Shown here: one piece after another, positions 60,373 through 64,000 of the stretch
Layout of the letters: the number at the start of each line of letters is the position of its first letter
How positions within the stretch are numbered: the first letter of the stretch is position 1
Assembly: GCF_001719045.1 (NCBI RefSeq)
Contig: NZ_CP015423.1
Location: forward strand, 3,319,501 to 3,383,500
Reading direction: 5' to 3'
DNA from: Paenibacillus polymyxa
GTDB lineage: Bacteria > Bacillota > Bacilli > Paenibacillales > Paenibacillaceae
Length of the DNA: 64,000 nucleotides
The notes under the pieces: generated by a model
Seen by the model: only the letters and a program-made list of their open reading frames with translations
Database searches by the model: none
What the model was told of the DNA's origin: nothing
Position numbers and translations under genes: made by a program

Positions 60373-61420
60373 CAACGTATGTTATATGATGATTGGTTCC
60401 TGTTTTGCGCCAATTGGTTGCATTACCAGGACCATCAGTGTTGTTTGCTACATTCTGTATATATTGGTCTCCAGCGCTGAAGTTGGGACCTGAATATTCC
60501 GGATGGGTTACAACCTGTGAGGCCAATTGATAATATTGATTTCCACCATATCTTTTAATCATTCGTCCTTTGAAAATTATAAACTTATCGTCACCAGTAT
60601 ATCTTATATTTGCACTCATATTAATGAATCTTGGATCGGCTTCAAAAGGAGCTGGGTTTGAAATTGCATAGTCTCCAAACGAAGGAACTCTCTCAATTGA
60701 TCCTGAATAAATGAGTCTTTTCCAAATCAACCATTCTGCTCTATCAATTTGTCCGATTGAATTTGAATCTATTGATGAAAGGTCACTTGGAAATGAAGTA
60801 CCGCAAAGTATGAGTCTACGCCACTGATTTAAAAAAGGAATACTACTAAGAATACCTGTTAGAAATAACATAGTCCTTACTCGTTCATCTGGCTTTACAT
60901 ATTCATAATCTAAAACTAAGTCTACTTCAGAAGGATTTACTGACAGTTGAGTTAGTAAAGAACCGATATTATTCTGTAAATCTCCGAAGTCTTCCTCTTT
61001 TAATCGAAAACAAATTCCATTTTGATCTTGTTGATGGGCCGATCTTACTTCGGCTTGGTATGCGACATCACGATTAGTACTTGTTACTGGAATTGCATTT
61101 AATCCGCGTGTTCTGGTTTCTTGAAGAACGAAGCTAAGAGGATGTTGACCGTTTGCTAAGCGATCAGTAGAGTCAACGTAGTATAAATCAATGAAGAAGG
61201 GGGAATCTGATCCCCAAGAGCGTGACAAGGTTTCTCCAACTTTTTGGAGGTGCTCATCGATTGTTTTTTTCGGAGTGTCATTTTCAAAATCCCAATCGAT
61301 TGGAGGAACTTCTAACATAGGAGAGGTAGCTTCTTTTATAGAAATGGGTAACTCCTCCAACGCTTTTTGTTCACCTTGCTTCCATTTTAAGACGGGAACA
61401 TAGTAGTGCTTTTCTAACAT
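60341..61420 (-). CDS. Beta-protein family (T4 beta-like/sce7725-like) protein
   Basis: A 359-residue protein starting MLEKHYYVPVLKWKQGEQKAL and continuing SIKEATSPMLEVPPIDWDF, the characteristic start of the phage-T4-type beta-protein family. Later motifs include DLVLDYEYVKP, RRLILCGTSFPSDLS, and WLIWKRLIYSGSIERVPSFGDYAI. The ATG is preceded by a purine-rich stretch (CGGAGGCAAAAAAATG). The molecular role of this family is not established; members are frequent beside sce7726-like nuclease genes and in defence-rich regions. The convergent arrangement with a 32-bp 3' overlap means the two transcripts are complementary at their ends. Confidence 0.8.
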   Translation of the reverse strand: MLEKHYYVPVLKWKQGEQKALEELPISIKEATSPMLEVPPIDWDFENDTPKKTIDEHLQKVGETLSRSWGSDSPFFIDLYYVDSTDRLANGQHPLSFVLQETRTRGLNAIPVTSTNRDVAYQAEVRSAHQQDQNGICFRLKEEDFGDLQNNIGSLLTQLSVNPSEVDLVLDYEYVKPDERVRTMLFLTGILSSIPFLNQWRRLILCGTSFPSDLSSIDSNSIGQIDRAEWLIWKRLIYSGSIERVPSFGDYAISNPAPFEADPRFINMSANIRYTGDDKFIIFKGRMIKRYGGNQYYQLASQVVTHPEYSGPNFSAGDQYIQNVANNTDGPGNATNWRKTGTNHHITYVVNELATVTLP

Positions 61421-61908
61421 TTTTTTGCCTCCGTAAGTTTCTTCATCGGCTGAAGTAATTGCTGAGGTCTTCTGAGTAGAACTATTATACTATAAAAAAA
61501 TATAGATGTGGGTATTAAGTTGTGTATTATGTTATTTTTTTATCTCTAAATACCTATTTTTTGTGAAAAGAATTTAGGTGTTTGAAACATATTAAAAGAT
61601 GATAACATGAGAGTTATGTTCACTTAAATGTTATGAATTTGAATAATACATACGAGTATTTACAGAGTCACTCTAACCCTTTATGCTTATAACAACACAT
61701 ACGGAAGCATCGTTGTGTAATCCGAAAGCATCGGTAGCACCCTGCTGGCTAAAGCCAGTGGGGTGTTTTTGTTTATATAAGTGCTCTTATGACAAACGTG
61801 GCTTTTCTGCATTATTCGCAAAAAGGATATTGACAACTGTTAATTATTGGACAAAAATAGTAAATGATTATAAAATACTGGAATTTCTATGCGAAGGGTG
61901 GCTATGGC
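61421..61908. other. AT-rich 490-bp region before the RRNPP receptor gene
   Basis: No gene. It must carry divergent promoters. A terminator-like hairpin at 61738-61776 (CACCC-CTGGCT/AGCCAG-GGGTG, then TTTTT) lies 130 bp before the receptor gene. Upstream of it a 7-bp direct repeat AGCATCG occurs at 61715 region and again 22 bp later. TTGGAC (61847-61852) with TATAAA or TAAAAT at 61869-61876 is the best promoter for the receptor. Confidence 0.5.
61738..61776 (+). terminator. Terminator-like hairpin upstream of the RRNPP receptor
   Basis: CACCC (61739-61743) and CTGGCT (61745-61750) pair with AGCCAG and GGGTG, followed by TTTTT. No gene ends nearby, so it closes an unannotated small transcript or acts as a leader attenuator. 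Confidence 0.65.
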
Positions 61909-63321
61909 ATGAAGCATACACCTACGATTCGAGCAGAATTAGACAGATACCTACAACAAGAAGGATTGAGTTTAACACAGTTTGGTCATATTGCGGATAT
62001 GAATAGGGGAGCAGTAAGTGCTATCGTGACAGGAAACAAGCCTTTGTCTGTTAACCAGCTCGACCGAATTACCGAGGCTATGGGTTTACCTGAAGGTCAC
62101 TTTTATGACTTGTTCATAGAAAACTACATCATCGACCATCCTCCGAATATGAGGCGAATCGAGCCATTTTTGTTTCGCTGTGCGGAGTTGGACAAGTTGG
62201 ACGCGATCCGTCGAGTGGTGGGAGCCATCATGGATAATCTACTGTATTCACCCAAGCTATTTGAAATTGCAGAAGAATTATTGTCGCAGGAAAAAAATGC
62301 GGCTGCATTGTTGCTCTATGAGGGGATAGCTGAAGCGGAGAAATATCAACATTCTGAGCGTTTGGCAGTCTGTCAATATCGTATATTTACGATTCAGATT
62401 GGAGACGATCAAAGCCAGAATCTCAAGGCTGCAACACTATTTGAACCCTTCGTGGAACGTCTGGATGAAATAGACCAGCTTGACGCATTGAAGGATTTGG
62501 CAAACGTGTACAGGTCTTTGCGTAAATGGGACAAGGTAGACGAAATGGCAAGGCAAATGAGAACTAAAGCGGAAATCCAGTATAGTTTAAAACACCAAGA
62601 AAAACGTGAGTTACGAGATATTGAAAAGAGAACAAGAGGGCCGCTATTTGGATACATTGCTTATGCTGACTTATTGTGTGCAGGTGTCTACGAAGCCCAA
62701 GGCGATTACCACCAAGCTCTACAATATACATACGCCTATGCTAATTTAGATTGGGTTAAAGAGACAGACGAAGATACCCAACACTGGATTGGCTTGTTTA
62801 AGCATTGGGCAAAAGCTAATATTATTGTCAATAAGCTTTTATCCGGAGATATAAAGGTGCTGCAAGAATATATTGAATACATCGATGCAGCGGAGGATAC
62901 AACGCAAGAAGATAAGGTCATCCAACTGCTGAATATTATGATAGCGGCTAACCGATATGATATTGATGTTAGTAACATAATTAAACGTTTTGAAGCGGAC
63001 ATTGTATCATTGTCGCAACACTCACCAAGTGATATATATACTCAACAAGTGGTGCCAGATTATTTTGCTTGGTGTGGTTACGAGTTGGCTCATTATTATT
63101 TACATAGAAATTCTTACGATGATGGCTTTAAACATTTGATGTATTCAATGGTAAGTTATCATACACTAAATAATGAGACTTATTTCATAAATTGTATGGG
63201 GCTGTTTTTACATTTTCGAGAACATGCGACTCCTGAAACCAAAGCAAATTTTTTAAATTTTATTGAAAAGGTGTGGATGAACAATGTTAAAAAAAATGGC
63301 ACTGTTGATCGTCGCAGCTAG
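61909..63321 (+). CDS. RRNPP-type quorum-sensing receptor (XRE HTH + TPR)
   Basis: The ATG at 61909 (MKHTPTIRAELDRYLQQEG) follows AAGGGTGG. Residues ~5-62 form an XRE-type helix-turn-helix (LSLTQFGHIADMNRGAVSAIVTGNKPLSVNQLDRITEAMG). The remaining ~400 residues are helical TPR-like repeats (e.g. AALLLYEGIAEAEKYQHSERLAVCQYRIF, CAGVYEAQGDYHQALQYTYAYA). This is the layout of NprR/PlcR/AimR-like receptors that bind re-imported peptides. P. polymyxa is reported to encode many such receptor-peptide pairs (Alo systems). The peptide precursor gene overlaps its 3' end by 38 bp. Its targets are unknown; peptide binding would switch DNA binding on or off. Confidence 0.88.
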   Translation: MKHTPTIRAELDRYLQQEGLSLTQFGHIADMNRGAVSAIVTGNKPLSVNQLDRITEAMGLPEGHFYDLFIENYIIDHPPNMRRIEPFLFRCAELDKLDAIRRVVGAIMDNLLYSPKLFEIAEELLSQEKNAAALLLYEGIAEAEKYQHSERLAVCQYRIFTIQIGDDQSQNLKAATLFEPFVERLDEIDQLDALKDLANVYRSLRKWDKVDEMARQMRTKAEIQYSLKHQEKRELRDIEKRTRGPLFGYIAYADLLCAGVYEAQGDYHQALQYTYAYANLDWVKETDEDTQHWIGLFKHWAKANIIVNKLLSGDIKVLQEYIEYIDAAEDTTQEDKVIQLLNIMIAANRYDIDVSNIIKRFEADIVSLSQHSPSDIYTQQVVPDYFAWCGYELAHYYLHRNSYDDGFKHLMYSMVSYHTLNNETYFINCMGLFLHFREHATPETKANFLNFIEKVWMNNVKKNGTVDRRS

Positions 63322-63394
63322 CTTTTTGTTAATTGTTACTGTACCTATTCACTCGCATGGTATAGAGCCTCAAGTACAGCATGGAGGATTTTAA
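63284..63394 (+). CDS. Secreted signalling-peptide precursor (Phr/Alo-like)
   Basis: A 36-residue product read in a different frame from the receptor and starting inside its last codons. It has the shape of a Phr-type precursor: MLKK, a hydrophobic export helix (ALLIVAASFLLIVTV), then a polar C-terminal part (HSHGIEPQVQHGGF) from which the mature peptide would be cut. GGTGTGGATGA lies upstream. Export by Sec, proteolysis outside, re-import by an oligopeptide permease and binding to the receptor is the expected cycle by analogy with Rap-Phr, NprR-NprX and the Paenibacillus Alo pairs. A hairpin follows 10 bp after the stop. Confidence 0.8.
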   Translation: MLKKMALLIVAASFLLIVTVPIHSHGIEPQVQHGGF

Positions 63395-63404
63395 ACGTAA
63401 GTAA

Positions 63405-63449
63405 AGCAAATCCCCGCTAACCTTAATTGGTCGGCGGGGATCTATTGCT
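63405..63449 (+). terminator. Hairpin after the signalling-peptide gene
   Basis: AGCAA-ATCCCCGC pairs with GCGGGGAT-TTGCT (63405-63417 with 63434-63449), loop including an inner CC/GG. The T run is short. Confidence 0.7.
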
Positions 63450-63497
63450 TTGAAGGAATTTTCTAAATCCACCGAATAGCTAAATGAGGTGATCAGC

Positions 63498-63614
63498 ATG
63501 AAACATACATATAAGGTGTTAAAGTCGGATATCGAATTTGATAGATATTGTGGATTATGGCGGTACAGTGGAGAAGATTATACCGGAATGGCTAGATACA
63601 TACCTAATCGGTAA
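63498..63614 (+). CDS. Small protein, or start of a frameshifted small gene
   Basis: ATG at 63498 follows GAGGTGA. The frame gives 38 residues (MKHTYKVLKSDIEFDRYCGL...). From about 63538 another frame on the same strand (to 63669) reads IDIVDYGGTVEKIIPEWLD, which looks more protein-like. A single frameshift near 63540 would join them into one ~55-residue product. I cannot tell whether this is a broken gene or two chance frames. Confidence 0.35.
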   Translation: MKHTYKVLKSDIEFDRYCGLWRYSGEDYTGMARYIPNR

Positions 63615-63668
63615 TCGGACTATGTTCTTGTCCATTTTCGGCAATCGGGACAAGAACTTGTACCGATA

Positions 63669-63697
63669 AAATAAAAAAGCCGCTAAACAGCGACTTT
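63669..63697 (-). terminator. Terminator of the folE-like gene
   Basis: On the minus strand AAAGTCGCTGTTTAGCGGCTTTTTT forms an 8-bp stem (AGTCGCT/AGCGGCT) followed by a T run, 67 bp past the stop of the gene at the right end. Confidence 0.8.
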
Positions 63698-63763
63698 CAA
63701 TGGGACCATGTTCCCGGCAACGTGTCATCACGGTTTGAAAATTCATTTTTCACAAATGCTCGC

Positions 63764-64000
63764 TCAACATTTAATCATTGCCAATAGTTCAGACCGAGCA
63801 ACCGCATCGTCTTTATACACACCACGGAATGATGAAGTTTTCGTTACAGTTCCACGTTTTCTAATGCCCCTTCCACACATACAGTAATGCTCAGCTTCGA
63901 TGTATACGGCTACTCCTAGTGGTTTAAGAACTTTATCCAAGGTATCTGCAATTTGTGTTGTCATTCTCTCTTGTAATTGAAATCTGTGTGCATAGGCATC
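63764..64000 (-). CDS. folE: GTP cyclohydrolase I, C-terminal part (partial)
   Basis: The frame is open to the window edge, so the 5' part is outside. The visible ~79 codons read FQLQERMTTQIADTLDKVL, then VYIEAEHYCMCGRGIRKRG and TKTSSFRGVYKDD, the C-terminal active-site region of FolE, including the zinc/catalytic His and Cys of the EAxHxC motif. FolE makes dihydroneopterin triphosphate from GTP, for folate and also for 7-deazaguanine (queuosine-type) synthesis. Its place in an accessory region next to an integrase remnant favours an element-borne copy tied to 7-deazaguanine synthesis, but that needs the sequence to the right. Confidence 0.85.
   Translation of the reverse strand, partial: DAYAHRFQLQERMTTQIADTLDKVLKPLGVAVYIEAEHYCMCGRGIRKRGTVTKTSSFRGVYKDDAVARSELLAMIKC

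Noticed and set aside
61683..62006. 107-codon frame overlapping the start of the RRNPP receptor
   Set aside because: It runs through a terminator hairpin, has no ribosome site and is out of frame with the HTH coding sequence.

Overview
The window looks like a chromosomal segment of a mesophilic, spore-forming Paenibacillus, most likely P. polymyxa or a close relative. The base composition is moderate, Shine-Dalgarno sites are strong (AAGGAGG-type), and sporulation genes are present (a PdaA-type cortex deacetylase and a YjcZ-type small protein). There is also an SLH-domain surface protein, a CcdC/BdbC pair, the Bacillus-style gluconate operon, and at the right end an RRNPP receptor with a peptide gene of the kind reported in multiple copies in P. 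polymyxa. The species call is inference; no 16S rRNA lies in the window.

Layout. 1-5.4 kb: the end of a cyclic-nucleotide phosphodiesterase/5'-nucleotidase, a c-di-GMP EAL enzyme, and a three-gene oxidoreductase operon (MDR, SMP-30-like, SDR) behind three evenly spaced dyads. 5.7-13.6 kb: an unknown protein, a GH13 alpha-glucosidase, a truncated HAD gene, pdaA, a methionine-type ABC importer without its binding protein, and an aldo/keto reductase plus MerR regulator with a matching operator. 13.8-22.1 kb: a large SLH surface protein, a double-kinase hybrid sensor and a REC-wHTH-BTAD regulator. 22.3-28.7 kb: a neopullulanase, then a two-component system followed by a LanFEG-type ABC exporter. 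28.8-32.7 kb: L-lactate dehydrogenase, a MerR/coiled-coil protein, a Ser/Thr kinase and small proteins. 32.8-36.6 kb: the gluconate operon gntR-gntP-gntK with two GntR operators and a cre-like site over the promoter. 36.7-48.6 kb: map followed by a GGDEF remnant, ccdC, bdbC, a nitroreductase, mprF, an AAA ATPase, an MFS exporter, a lactonase, an ArsR-type regulator and a membrane protein. 48.9-59.2 kb: an NAD(P)-binding protein, a fused NAD(P)HX repair enzyme with a very GC-rich core, a PhnX-like protein lacking key catalytic residues, an MCP, the ribonucleotide reductase operon with paired NrdR boxes, and a thiamine-binding-type protein.

59.2-64 kb is accessory DNA behind a tRNA-Thr(CGU) gene. 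A decayed tyrosine-integrase fragment lies just past the tRNA. It is followed by a convergent, 3'-overlapping sce7726 (PD-(D/E)XK-like)/beta-protein pair, an XRE-TPR (RRNPP) receptor whose 3' end overlaps a 36-residue secreted peptide precursor, a broken small gene, and the C-terminal part of a FolE-type GTP cyclohydrolase. I read this as the left edge of an old integrated element carrying a possible defence pair and a peptide quorum-sensing module. It is the most interesting part of the window.
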